Assembly (NCBI GenBank): GCA_030737835.1
Contig: CM060857.1
Span: 10,509,397 to 10,573,396 of the forward strand
Length of the DNA: 64,000 nt
Direction: 5' to 3'
From: Acorus gramineus
Taxonomy: Eukaryota; Streptophyta; Magnoliopsida; Acorales; Acoraceae
The first letter of the stretch is position 1; each line of letters opens with the position of its first letter. Below, piece after piece: positions 46,892 to 64,000 of this stretch. The notes under the pieces were generated by a model that saw only the letters and a list, made by a program, of their open reading frames with translations, searched no databases and was not told where the DNA came from. The position numbers and the translations under genes are program-made.

Positions 46892-47501
46892 AATTTTTTT
46901 TTTAAATGACCCATCTAAAAAAAATAATAATAATCCCTCCAGCCGCCACTAAATTGCTGAGTTCATCGTAATAAAATCTGGAAGGGGGACCCTTTTTTGT
47001 GGCAGCTTTCAACATCAGTGGCTTCTGAGGCAGAAAGCATCTCAACTTTAAGTCATTTCTTATTGGTGTCTACTGTCTTCTACTGGTACCCAAAGGCCAC
47101 ATGTGAAAGAACCAATCATACTTGCCCCTTGCCATTCACAAATGGGACCATCTGCCAAATTTGATATTTGTCTTCTTGAACTGTCTGCATGGATGACCTT
47201 TTTAAACTATTTTCTTTTACCTCGATTGGCTGGGGATATTGTACTAAATTATCAAAGCAAAGAAAAAAGACAAAAAGTATATATAAAACAATAGAAAGAG
47301 AGTTTTCAAAAATAATAATAATAATAATAGAAAGAGAAAAGGACATGGTATCAAACATGTATGAGCACAAACAAAGATTTTTCCATTCATTTTAATTGTT
47401 TTTCATTTAGTATTCAGAATGATAAGATCTCCATCTCCAGGAAATAAAAAAACGTATGCCATCACAATGATACTCCCTTTTTCAATAACATGTTTTCGTG
47501 C
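46892..47501. other. Spacer, no gene seen
   Basis: Contains a short (AATAAT)n run at about 47309-47330. No domain-bearing frame or structured repeat. Confidence 0.5.
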
Positions 47502-47509
47502 ATTACAAG

Positions 47510-48248
47510 TAGGCCTGTCAACGGGTCGGGTCCGGGTCGGGTCGGGGTGGACCCGGACCCGTCGGACCCGGGTCGGGTCCGGGTCCGACCCGACCCGGAT
47601 GGTTGGGTAAAAAAAAAGAAAAAAAAAAGAGAAGAGCTCATGTATTTGTTTGTCTTATCATTCTATTTGAAATTTTTTTGTAATAAAACATTATTGTTAA
47701 TGAGACTATGTTTGAATATAATTTTATACAATTCAAAAGAAGTAAATGAATTATTAAACAACATCCAAAACAATAATCACTAACGTAAAAAACATATTAA
47801 CCTAAATAATAAACATAACTAACCTAAACAACATTCAAAACAATATTAACCTAAACAACATTCAAAACAATAAACATTAACATATTAACCTAAATAATAA
47901 ACATAAATCATGCAACAAACTAATTAATCATACAAATTCAAATGCTAATAAGTTAATTGTCCAAAACAAACTGATTTATAGGCTTGTTATGATTATGATT
48001 TATGAACTTGTAGATACAAAAATAAGTTAAGTATCAACTAATACTAATGGTCTTATAATATATGAACATATATTAAAAAAAGCAGTCGGGTCCAACGGGT
48101 CGGGGCGGGGTGGACCCGGACCCGACCCGTTTGTTTGTTTGGGTCCGCCGGGTCGGATCCAAATCGGGTCGGGTATATTACACGTGTAATTGTGTCCGGG
48201 TCGGGTCGGGTCGGGTCCGGGTCTGGACCCGACCCGTTGACAGGCCTA
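47510..48248. mobile_element. Non-autonomous hAT-type transposon, copy 2
   Basis: Same terminal inverted repeat TAGGCCTGTCAACGGGTCGG as 849-1714, with a different perfect 8-bp TSD, ATTACAAG, at 47502-47509 and 48249-48256. The AT-rich core is nearly the same as in copy 1. The left GC array is about 80 bp shorter and the right array is also shorter. The two insertions are independent. Confidence 0.92.
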
Positions 48249-48256
48249 ATTACAAG

Positions 48257-49074
48257 TGAATCTTGGTATTATTTATAGAAGTAATCACAACTGAATTGCT
48301 ATCAAAGTTTTATAGTCCCAGGGTTGGTCTTGTGATTAGCTAAATGAGATAGAACCCCATGAGTGCTCATAAAATGGCCCCAATTCACAAAAAGAAAATT
48401 ATTTTTTAAATTTAATTTTTATTTTTTTACACAATTAAATCTAATAAAAACTAATTCCAAAAAAATAAAATAACATAACATAAATGTTTGAAAAAATAGA
48501 GAATAAATGATAAAAATAAATATAAAAAAATATGATGTACTGTGATTTTTTTCTTTGTATCAAATAAAAATAAAACAAATTTCCTATAAAATAGAAACAA
48601 ATGGAATTAGCAAACAGAAAGAAAATATGGATAAACTTATAAAAATAAAATAAAATAGTTTAAAAATAAAAATCCTAATAAAGTGGGGAGGAAAAATCAT
48701 AAAATAATAGGTGATAAAATAAATGGAATACTAAATACATGAAAATAACTTATGATCAAACAAGACTAACAAATGAAGAGAAAGATATGGCTAAGTTTTT
48801 AAAATAAATATTAAATTATATATCCAAATAATCCCAGTAAAATAGAGAGTAAAAACAAAAATAAATGAAATTTTAACCAATCGAATAAAATAAAAATGAA
48901 AAAAAATGTATATAAATAAATATAAAAAATAACATGTGTGCTGATTTTTCTTCTCCACGAATTAAATAATAACTAAAAGAGTTTTTAAATTAATATAAAA
49001 TAATCCAAAGAAAAGTAAGAAATCCCAATAAAATAAAAATAAGGAACATAAAACTTTTTACAGTGCTGCTACCC
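48257..49074. other. AT-rich spacer, no gene seen
   Basis: Dominated by AAAATAAA-type sequence. No recognisable coding sequence or mobile element. Confidence 0.5.
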
Positions 49075-49492
49075 GGGCCCCAAAAATTAGGCTCCATTGT
49101 TGAGCCCCAATAGGTGGCATAATCCTATTGGTCCCTTGCTTGACTTTTTCTAACCACCAAAAGGCCAATTACACAACTACCCTTATCATGATTTAAAAAA
49201 TTCGCTCCAATTAAATCATACAGTCATTAATCCTCGTTACGAAATCCCAAAAAACGCGGGGTCATTAATCCTTCCACCCATAATAATTTTTTTTCAAAAA
49301 AAACTAACAAACTAGGGTTTCTAATTTGGGCGTTCAGACGATTTCGAAATTCAGCAAATTCAGTCGAACGAAGGAGAAACGGCGATCAGGAGTGATCTGA
49401 TCTTCTTCTCCAAAAAAATATAGTCGACAATGGCGAAAAACAAAGGTTACATTTCTTGCAAATCGTCCATACCTACTCGGTTTTTTTTTTTT

Positions 49493-49722
49493 TTTGTGCG
49501 ACATAAACATACACATTAGATTAATTTTTTGCACTTCTTGCAAATGTGGAATCCAATCAAGAAACTGTCTCAGTTGTCAAATTTTCCCTTCCGTGCATCG
49601 TTTTTTGTTTTTTTTTTGTGCGATATAAAAATACACATTAGATTAATTTTTTGCACTTCTTGCAAATGTGGAATCCAATCAAGAAACTGTCTCAGTTGTC
49701 AAATTTTTCCTTCCGTGCATCT
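49493..49722. repeat. Two tandem copies, about 121 bp each
   Basis: TTTGTGCGAYATAAA, then CACATTAGATTAATTTTTTG, TGGAATCCAATCAAGAAACT and TTCCGTGCATC occur twice in a row with few differences. Confidence 0.85.
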
Positions 49723-50718
49723 AAATTTCATCCGTTAATACTGTGTATCTGAAATTCATCATTGTATCTTGATTTGGGAAATCACAAATTTGACATTCTA
49801 CAAATGTTTTATGTTTTCCTGTGCACACCGTTCATATTCTGCATCGAATGATACAATTAGCGTGTAATATCAGATACTTGTATCTGAAAATCAATATACT
49901 GTGCAATGGTTTATTATCACACATTAAGATTTATGTATCTGGAAAAAAAATTTAATTTTAATTTAAATCCCTTTGGTGTATCTGAAAATATAACTGTATT
50001 TGTTAAATAAAACAAATGGTAAAAATGATAATATGTAAGATAGTTGTATCTGAAAACCAAAATCTGTGCAATGGAAGCTTATAAATATTGATTTTATATA
50101 GCAAATAATGTTTTAACATTTATCGCAAATCCCTTTGGTGTATTTTCGATAGAGTAGTTTGGTGTGGGATCTAGCTGATATACATGTTTTTACAATTACA
50201 CTTGTTGGTAAAGAGGTTTTTTGCCTATCTGCAGATTTGTTTTAGCAACTGCTGAATTCATGTTTAAGATACACCTGTATCTTAAAAAAAGTGTAATACT
50301 ATGACAGCATATTAGGCATTTTAGAGTATATTGAATAGTGATGGATTGTTCTGCATCTAAGAATCAGTATGTGTGTAATTCTGTAGTTCCAAAAGAACGA
50401 GTTGCTGAACCCAGAAGAAACAAAGCGTACTATCCCCAATACCGATCTACAATTCACAGAATTTTTGAAACGTTCGCTACAATGAAGTTGAGCAAAAAGC
50501 ATTTGGACTTGCTACAGATAACTCCGTTTTGGAACCTTGCAAGTCCTTCATTGACAAGTCCTATGATTACAGCAATACAAAGAAAAATGATGATGATGTA
50601 TTGTCCATCATCCAGTCGTTTGACCACCAGTCTGACAGCTTCAACATTGGTGGAAAAAGAATAAAGATCACTGCCTGTTGAAAAATAGAAAAGTAGTCAC
50701 ATGTTATAAAATTAAAAT

Positions 50719-51028
50719 TAAGATACAGTGCTGTATCTTAAAACCAAAACAAACCATGTGGATTTTGAATTACCAGACATGTTAATTAGCAGTACATATT
50801 TTCAAATAAAGTCTTTCAAACCTTTATATATATATAAGTATATGACAATTAGCAATTAAATATTGATCAAGTACACATTAATCAATTCCATAGAAATAAA
50901 ATGTCAAAAATTCATTTTAAGATACAGTGCTGTATCTTAAAACCAAACAAAAACCATGTGGATTTTGAATTACCAAACATGTTAATTAGCAGTACACATA
51001 TTTTAAATAAAGTCCTTCAAACCTTTAT

Positions 51029-51066
<38 letters not shown>
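50719..51066. repeat. Two tandem copies, period 199 bp, each starting with a palindrome
   Basis: A perfect 22-bp palindrome with arms TAAGATACAG and CTGTATCTTA is at 50719-50740 and again at 50918-50939. Each is followed by ACCATGTGGATTTTGAATTA and TTAATTAGCAGTACA. A compound (AC)n(AT)n microsatellite (51028-51066) ends the second copy. Confidence 0.85.
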
Positions 51067-51838
51067 GACAATTAGCAATTAAATATGAATCAGATAAACA
51101 TTAATCAATTCCATAGAGAAATAAAATGTCAAACTTCAAATTGTGCTTGAAAACAAATTCAAGATACACGTGTATCTGGAATTTAATTTGATAGAGAAAT
51201 AAAAACAAACAAAAAGGTATGTGATGAATCGAATGAGTAATAAAAAAATCAGATCGAATATGAATTATTCAGATCGAAATAAATCTAACCTGATTGGATC
51301 GCCATTGTCTCACCACAATCAGGTCGCGAACAAAAAAAAAAAAATTGAACCGTGCAATTCTAATATCCTCCACAGATCCAACTGAAAAAAAAAATGATTT
51401 CGATGTTTGTTTTCACTTCCACCATTGAATCTAGATCTAAAATAATGTAAATCGTGATTTTTTTTAGGGTTCGAAAGGCCTAACCTGGATGTTTGCACCA
51501 CCATTAAATCGCACAAAAAAAAGAAAAACGTTGAAATCCTCTCTTTCAACGTTGAAATTAAAATCGACTATCAAATCTGAATGAAAAATGAAAATTGATG
51601 TTTGTTTTCTTTGCAGCATATCAATCTTTATAAAACTCTGTGATTTTTTATTTTTTTTTATTTTGATCGTGCAATTGAAGTATCTTCATACACCGAAAAT
51701 TCTCACCCAAATCGTAACTAACTCGGCATTAATTGGACGGTTATTGAAAAAATGGGGAGATTAGTTAGGGGGGGTAATATAGGTATTTCAAGATTGCCAC
51801 CTCATGGGGCTTAGGTTGGGGTCTATTAGTTGGGGCCC

Positions 51839-54653
51839 AAAAATCATTATTGATATTTTTATTGTGAGATTTGGGGGCCCTCCTAAAATAAGGGGCCATG
51901 GGCGACTGATTGCCTTGGTTGCTCAGGGTGGCCCTATACAGTCATTTGGTGGGCTATTAATACACTGTGTTAGCGTATATGTTCATAAGATTGTAATTTG
52001 GAAACCATAAGACATATTTTGTTAATATTAGTGAATGCGACATTAATTATAAATGTCACTCTTTAGTTAGAGTCATGAGTTTGTTTTTCATAGGTTTTAT
52101 ATTTAAATTTCTAAGACTTCCATGATACACATACACATGATTTATGAGTAATTTTGTACATTTACATAAACAAATATTTTGAGTTTTCTTAAATAATGTT
52201 GGGTTTTCTCATCATCAAAAAAATATTTTTTGCATAAAAAAATTAAAAAAAATAATAATGTTTTGCTTGTATATTGGAGCACCCATTAGTAAATAAGAAT
52301 ACATCTATTGGTGTGCCACTAACAAAAAGGTGAATAAAAGAATAAACCATGATATTCTATATTCTATTGGTTTCACTATTGTTTATCCATTGGCAAACTA
52401 TATTCTAATAAGACGTGAAAAAAAAAAAAAAAAATTATCCAAACAAAAAAGGAATACCAATCATACAAAAAAAAAAAAAAAATCAAATTCTTCAATATTT
52501 ATGCATAACTATTTTTATGTCCAAATAAATTATCAGTGAACTGAAAATATAATCTAGCTGAGCCGAAAGAAGTTTTACATATATGATCTGCAAAAATTAA
52601 TTATTGTTTATGAAGTTTTCTTAAAATCATCATCCTTTTATGATATTGCTCAGTAATGCATTTTGAGTGCGTGCATAGTAACATAGATTAATGCAACTGG
52701 ATACATAAGTCACTACCTACGTCAGACGCCAGCCCGATCGAGTTCTTCTGATGCGTCGTGTAACGCTGAAATCACTCTCTGGTTCTGCTAAATGAGATGA
52801 TCTTTAATAAAATATTGACACGTTATTATATATTTTTAACATGCAAAATTTTAAATGTTTAGTGTGAATGAGTGTTAATCTTCTCTTATTAAAAATTCAT
52901 AAAACTAATGGAATTCAATACTGATTGAATCGCATTTCCAAGTGAACACAGGCACACAACTATCCCCATTTCTACTTGAAATAGTGTCAAAACATTAAAA
53001 TCTATCATTTTTGTTGTTTTGAATTTTTTTAAAATTTAATTTTTATGTGTTTAAAAATTTATATATTCCTTATATAATTATGTTATGTTTCTTTTTCCTA
53101 ATCTAAAATAATATGATGTGTACAGGTATAACATAATATATATATTAAATTAAAATGTAGAACTACAATAATAATTGAATGTATCAATGGTTGGAAAATA
53201 ATAAAAAATGATTTAATAACTAAAAGTTAATAATTTACATGTGGATTAGTTAGATGTATTCCATGTTAAAAAGATAGAATAACATGTTCTATTATGATTG
53301 TAAGATGATGAAATTATTATAATTGTCAAATAACTTTTTATAGAACCACTTGTTAGAAAATTATTTTATTTTAGTTTTTATATGTGTTTTTTGATGGCCA
53401 CTGTTGAAACAGACATTTGAATTTGTGACAGTGGTTTGAATATGATTTCATCTTTTCAAAGTGATTTGTGGCTTTGTTTAAAATTGTTTTTGGTTTTTAA
53501 ACGGTTGTAATCTGTTTGGTTTTTCTGGGGGTGCTTTGGCACCTCTTGTAATAAAATATATGGGGTAGGGGTGTTGCACAGAGAAGACATACAATTACAC
53601 AAACCAGTCCGTCTAACACAGTGAAAAAAGAAAAAAGAGAAATTAGAGAGCACCAACAGTGAGTCCGTCCGAGACAAACATTGAAATTAAAATCAGAGAA
53701 AGAGGTCTTCTATTCCTAAAGATTTAAAGGTGTTCGCTAAAACTTTCTCATTTAGAGTGTACCTTGAGAAAGGTCAAGGATCGTCGTATCTTCAGAGTGG
53801 ACCGTCATTGAATAATTACATCAAAGTGAGACGGATTATATTTTTCAGAAAACGTATTTGTGTGTTTCGATCCACCAAATTTATCAGATTTTTTTAACTG
53901 TATATTTAATCCTAATTTTGTTATGGTTTTCAAAATTAAAAAACCTAGGGTTGTTCCAACACCACGCACCATTTGGACCGCAATACAAATATCTTGCAAG
54001 TCCCAACGACTAAATTTCCCGAACTATAGTACAAAATCATGCCAAAAAATATCAAGTCACAACAAGCATATAACAAACATGAATACCCTCGTAATCATCA
54101 TCTCTATTTAATTGAATTCCTAGCACAACTCATTAAAACGAGACATATCATATATTTAATATAAATAAAAAGATACTGACTACCAAGTACCAGCTATATG
54201 TATATATATTATATTAAATAAAATGAATAAATATGTGTACAAGATGAGTGTGAGTGGAAGGAAAACGACCTGGCACAAGCGGATAAAGACAAATGGGTTT
54301 ATACGGGCCACATGGTTCTTACGTAATTATAATTAATGTTATGATTAACTAGAATCTCAACATATATAAAATAAAAATAATTTTGTTCTAATTAGATTCT
54401 TGTTCATAATAATAAAAAGTTAATGTCTTATTGTATGATTAAAAACAAGCAAAAATGAGATCCGAATTGTGATGTTTTGAAAAGTATCTCTTGTCTATAA
54501 ATTATTACATAAAAATATTTTTATTAATAAAAATTATAGAACCGCATATACTCTGTGTGCGATTCTAATCGCACGTAAACTGTATACCGCATATCAGAAC
54601 ACTAGATACTATTATATTTTTTAAACAGTTTAAAATAAAGTCTTATATACTTA
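51839..54653. other. AT-rich spacer, no gene seen
   Basis: Near 51870-51950 is a GC-richer stretch (GGGGGCCCTCC, AAGGGGCC, CAGGGTGGCCC) of the kind seen at ends of plant DNA transposons, without a partner. The rest is AT-rich, with no exon series and no structured repeat that I could define. Confidence 0.5.
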
Positions 54654-55107
54654 GGGTCCGTTTGGATATGAGTTTAGGTAGATTCTGAGTTTGAAAAGTT
54701 AAAAATTTTAAAACTCAGATCCAAATATATTTTCAGTGTTTAGCCACAATCTTCATTTTTAAGTCAAAAAATCTTGCGGTTGAAAATCTAATAAAACATA
54801 GCTTTTCAAAAGCTGAGTTTGAAACATAAGATTTTAAGAATCTCAGAGTTTCAACCTCACATCCAAACGCACCCTTAAAATCAGTTTGGATATGAATTTA
54901 GGTAGATTCTGTGTTTGAAAAGCTATAAATTTTCAAACTCAGATCCAAACACATTTTTAGCGTTTAGCTTTTCAAACTATAATCTTCATTTTTAAGTGAA
55001 AAAATTTCGCGATTGAAAATCTAATAAAACATAGTTTTTCAAAAGCTGAGTTTTAAACATAAGATTTTAAGAATATCAGTGTTTCAACCTCACATCCAAA
55101 CTCACCC
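54654..55107. mobile_element. Dimeric Tourist-type MITE with TTA target sites
   Basis: Unit 1 (54654-54874) begins GGGTCCGTTTGGATATGAG and ends CATCCAAACGCACCC, flanked by TTA at 54651-54653 and 54875-54877. Unit 2 (54878-55107) is about 90 percent identical, begins at AGTTTGGATATGAATTTAGG and ends CATCCAAACTCACCC before another TTA. Both are short inverted-end elements without coding sequence, typical of the PIF/Harbinger-derived Tourist class. They lie about 360 bp upstream of the cystathionine gamma-synthase start codon. Confidence 0.8.
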
Positions 55108-55403
55108 TTACATGAAATCTAATTAAAACATTTACATCGTTATTAAAATATTTCTTTTATTAAAAATAAATTCATTCACCTACTTTATCCTTTAAAAAAA
55201 TAAATAAAAACAAGATTAGATCGTAAAACTGTTTTTCAAAAAAAAAAAAAAAAATCTTGTAAGGTAGGCGCGACCCTATTTAACCAACCCAACCATTTCA
55301 GTATTTCACGCGCTTATAAAGCCGAATCAAACGCTGCGAGGGAGGGAGCGCTCTCGCTTGCCCCCCTTCGAGTGCCGCTCTGAACCCTCCGGAAACCCCC
55401 GCC

Positions 55404-55468
55404 ATGAGAAGCCCAACCGTACCCGCGCAGCCTCCCTCTCGGGCGGCGGCGGCGGTGGAGGAAACCGT

Positions 55469-55481
<13 letters not shown>
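55404..55481 (+). other. Out-of-frame upstream AUG ORF overlapping the CGS start
   Basis: ATG at 55404 opens a 25-codon frame (MRSPTVPAQPPSRAAAAVEE...) that ends with TGA at 55479-55481. It passes over the first in-frame AUG of the main protein (55469). If the transcript includes it, scanning ribosomes would meet this AUG first. It may be a real uORF or a sign of a frameshift in this copy or the assembly. Confidence 0.5.
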
Positions 55482-61677
<6,196 letters not shown>

Positions 61678-63293
61678 TCTGGTTTTCATGTGTTGTGTTC
61701 CTGTGAACTTTGTTTGTTATGTGGCATGTTGTTTCAAACTTTCAAGTTATGGTTATATCATCGGCATGTAAAAATTCTTGTTATTTTATTTGGTGTGTGG
61801 TGCCCAGTATATAAAAAAAAGGGCACTACATGTGGTGAACATTACGCAATGCAGGCTTAGAGTCATGAGTCTGCTGCTCATAGGTTTGTGAGATCAAATT
61901 CTCACGAGCTTATTCTATGCACGGTTTTTTATTCTATTTTTAGGTTGCCAGAGAAGATGTTTTAGTAATGGTGATTTTGTTTTTGAGTGATGGTTGATTG
62001 GTTTTACAACTTTGACGGAGGGAAGGAAGTTTTCAAATTTGGAAGAGAAGAAGATGAAGAACGACAATAATAGGGTTTTAATTTGGGATAGAGGAGTATT
62101 TTTGGTAGATTCAACATATTGATGGAATGAAGATGGAAGGAGTTAATAAATAAATAAATAAATATAATTTTTTGATAGGGTGAAAAAATTAGGGATCTAA
62201 TTCTTATTTATAAAAATGGTAGATTATTACTACCTCAGTTTTATATCAATAAATCGAAGTATAAGAGTCTGAAAGAAGAGAATAAAAATACATTAACAAA
62301 GAACGAAAGAAAGAGGAAAATCCAGTGGCATCAGCAAGTGAACCGCTAAGCCAAAACGCCGTCTATTTGTCAAGAACTTCTCCCCTCCACACCCCTCATG
62401 TCTCGATACGAATAGGACCTCCGGCGAGCACCACCATCTTCACACCCACAATGTCACAACTCCAACCCTCAAGTGTCCTCCCACACGTCTTCAATGTAAA
62501 AGCGACGTCCCTTAAAAATCAAAGCGTTTTAGGCAACTCACGACGCCCATATCCCCGTGTGTGATTCGAACCTCTATGAGTCCATGTTGTGCAGATCACC
62601 TTACCCCACCACCTTTGCATGTGCGAGCACCACCCCTGAATGTCGAGACGCAGGCCAGATGCAACCACAGTTGGTCGCCCACCAGATAACTATAAAAAAG
62701 GTCCACCATCTCTTCAGCACTGGCACAAAATGTGCAAGTTCTAGAAGCGTTATGACACTTATTGTCTTTGTGTCTTCTATCTTGCTTATATTTTATTTTT
62801 TTTCATTTTTTTTATTTTCTCTCATTCCCAATAGAACATGTTTTTTATTTATTTATTTCTATTCATGTGAAAATACCCACAATTTTTTTTTGTTTTTTTT
62901 TGTATAAAATAATAATAATAAAACGTCGGGTTCAAGTCCCGGCAACGGAATTATTATTTATCAATAATAAAAAAAAAAAAACGTCGGGACACGGTGCGTC
63001 CGGATGTGAATGCGAGAGTCGAGCGCCAACAGGGACCTCAAAAAATTAACAACCTAAAGAGAAGGACCCATAATTAATTTATCCATTTAAATTTGCTTGT
63101 TTTTTCTGTTAAACGTGTATTCGTTCCTCTCTTTCTAAATTCGAATCATCATTTCATTGACGATAGTCAAACAAAACAAGGAAACTCCAAAGCGATCTTC
63201 CATTGCTAAAGCTTCCAAACCCAATTTTTTTCTGATTTATTAATAACTCGAGTACAACAACAGAGATTCAATTCTCTCTCAAAGAAACCAAGC
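61678..63293. other. CGS 3' flank and p24 promoter region
   Basis: The first few hundred bp should include the CGS 3' untranslated region. 62300-62760 has moderate GC without a domain-bearing frame. Poly-T/A tracts and an (AATAAT)n run lie near 62800-62930. The stretch just before 63294 is the leader and promoter of the p24 gene. No other gene seen. Confidence 0.5.
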
Positions 63294-63799
63294 ATGGCCG
63301 GATTCAGAGCTCCTCCTCTGGTTCTGGCGATGGTGGTGGTCTTCTCCCTCTCATCGCCGGCCAGATCCCTCCGATTCGATCTCGAATCAGGGCACACCAG
63401 GTGCGTCGCGGAGGAAATCAAGATGGAAGCCATGGCCGTCGGTAAGTACCACGTCGTCAACCCCTCTGAAGGTCAACCCTTCCCCGACTCTCACAAGATC
63501 ACTGTCCGGGTAAAACCCTAATCCGTTCACCGAGACAACAAAACCCTAATTTTTTGTGAGGTCTTGTTTTGATGGAGTGATTGGTTCAGGTGACGTCTCC
63601 TTACGGGAATAATATCCATTTCGGGGATCAAGTGGAGTCCGGGAATTTCGCGTTCACGTCGACGGAGGCGGGGGACTACCTGGCTTGCTTTTGGGCAGGG
63701 GATCACAAACCGCCGTTGACAATCCCGGTTGAGTTCGAGTGGAAGACCGGCGTGGCCGCCAAGGACTGGACCAATGTAGCCAAAAAAGGGCAGATCGAT
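63294..63799 (+). CDS. p24-delta family cargo receptor (emp24/gp25L), N-terminal two exons only
   Basis: Exons 63294-63509 and 63590-63799 join in phase to the first 142 residues. The gene continues past the window. Residues 1 to about 25 form a signal peptide (MAGFRAPPLVLAMVVVFSLS). A GOLD domain follows with the paired cysteines of the family at 37 (SGHTRC) and 105 (DYLACFW), and with SPYGNNIHFGDQ and FEWKTGVAAKDWTNVAKKGQ, which fit the plant delta subfamily. Such proteins are type I membrane proteins cycling between ER and Golgi in COPI/COPII vesicles. The coiled coil, transmembrane helix and cytosolic dilysine tail would lie in the missing exons. The start is the only AUG giving the signal peptide. 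Confidence 0.92.
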
Positions 63800-64000
63800 G
63801 TAAGACTTGCCTTCTCATATTTGGGTTCTCAATTACAAGCCAAGATGCCATTTTGATTCATGAATTTGGTTGCTTTCTTGAATTTAAGTCATTTTGAGCT
63901 CCTTAGTAGAAGATGTTTTCTTCGTGGGGGGGGGGAGCTAGGATAAAATTTTGGGGTGGGCTAAATTTTATTTTTAGTAAAACTTTCATTCCCATATTTG
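63800..64000. other. Intron 2 of the p24-delta gene (partial)
   Basis: Begins with the donor GTAAGACTT after the phase-0 exon end, contains a G run at about 63927-63936, and leaves the window without an acceptor. Confidence 0.75.

Larger units (their letters stand above)
49075..51838. mobile_element. TIR-bounded element with palindromic AGATACA motifs
   Basis: About 50 bp at the left edge (GGGCCCCAAAAATTAGGC, AGCCCCAATAGGTGGCA) align with the inverse of the right edge (TGCCACCTCATGGGGCT, TTGGGGCCC) at roughly 75 percent identity. No convincing TSD was found, so the superfamily and the exact ends are open. Inside are two pairs of tandem duplications (49493-49722 and 50719-51066), a 108-codon plus frame (50338-50664), and many TGTATCT/AGATACA motifs. 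The frame includes RSTIHRIFETFATMKLSKKH and LLQITPFWNL, vaguely like the N-terminal domains of transposon-borne plant proteins (DUF1985 type), but this is only an impression. Confidence 0.55.

Noticed and set aside
62920..62950. tRNA-like T-arm, CGGGTTCAAGTCCCGGC
   Set aside because: No acceptor stem, D-arm or anticodon arm in the preceding AT-rich sequence, so it is not a tRNA gene. It may be a fragment of a tRNA-derived element.

Overview
The window is nuclear DNA from a flowering plant. The evidence is four recognisable plant genes with GT-AG introns (a MIXTA-like R2R3-MYB, a mitochondrial uncoupling-type carrier, cystathionine gamma-synthase with the plant-specific MTO1 peptide, and a p24-delta secretory cargo receptor), AT-rich spacers, and many plant transposons with intact target-site duplications (TSDs). 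I cannot name the species from the sequence. Exon boundaries were read by hand from GT-AG sites and reading phase, so they are models.

Layout. 1-3.2 kb: AT-rich spacer with a hAT-type non-autonomous element (849-1714) and two foldback MITEs. 4.0-5.85 kb (minus): a three-exon R2R3-MYB of subgroup 9. 6.5-12.1 kb: microsatellites, a large inverted repeat, a 456-bp tandem array and MITEs. 13.8-14.2 kb: a 5'-truncated LINE with a 15-bp TSD. 14.4-17.3 kb: a MULE-type foldback and a 381-bp duplication. 18.3-20.7 kb: four near-identical 600-bp tandem units next to the 3' end of an intronless carrier gene (20850-21695, minus).

22.3-32.1 kb: a large PIF/Harbinger transposon. It carries a Myb/SANT-like ORF, a DDE transposase and a small GRF-zinc-finger/transmembrane ORF. 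The first two each have one in-frame stop explainable by C-to-T change. The transposon was later split by a 3.1-kb solo LTR. 33.0-44.1 kb is a ladder of nested insertions: a hAT element split by a second, inverted solo LTR of the same family; a SINE split by a non-autonomous LTR element, itself split by a hAT-like MITE whose empty site survives in the 3' LTR; a TRIM/LARD-like retroelement with PBS and polypurine tract; and a short LINE tail. 45.0-46.9 kb holds three foldback MITEs, and 47.5-48.25 kb a second copy of the first hAT family. 49.1-51.8 kb is a TIR-bounded element full of AGATACA/TGTATCT palindromes. 54.65-55.1 kb is a dimeric Tourist-type MITE.

55.4-61.7 kb (plus): an 11-exon cystathionine gamma-synthase gene. 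Its catalytic part is intact, but no in-frame AUG precedes the MTO1 region except one immediately upstream of it. 63.3-64 kb: the first two exons of a p24-delta gene that runs off the window. The four host genes are functionally unrelated (epidermal differentiation, mitochondrial transport, methionine synthesis, ER-Golgi transport). No operon-like cluster is visible. The novelty lies in the transposon biology and in the 5' end of the cystathionine gamma-synthase gene.
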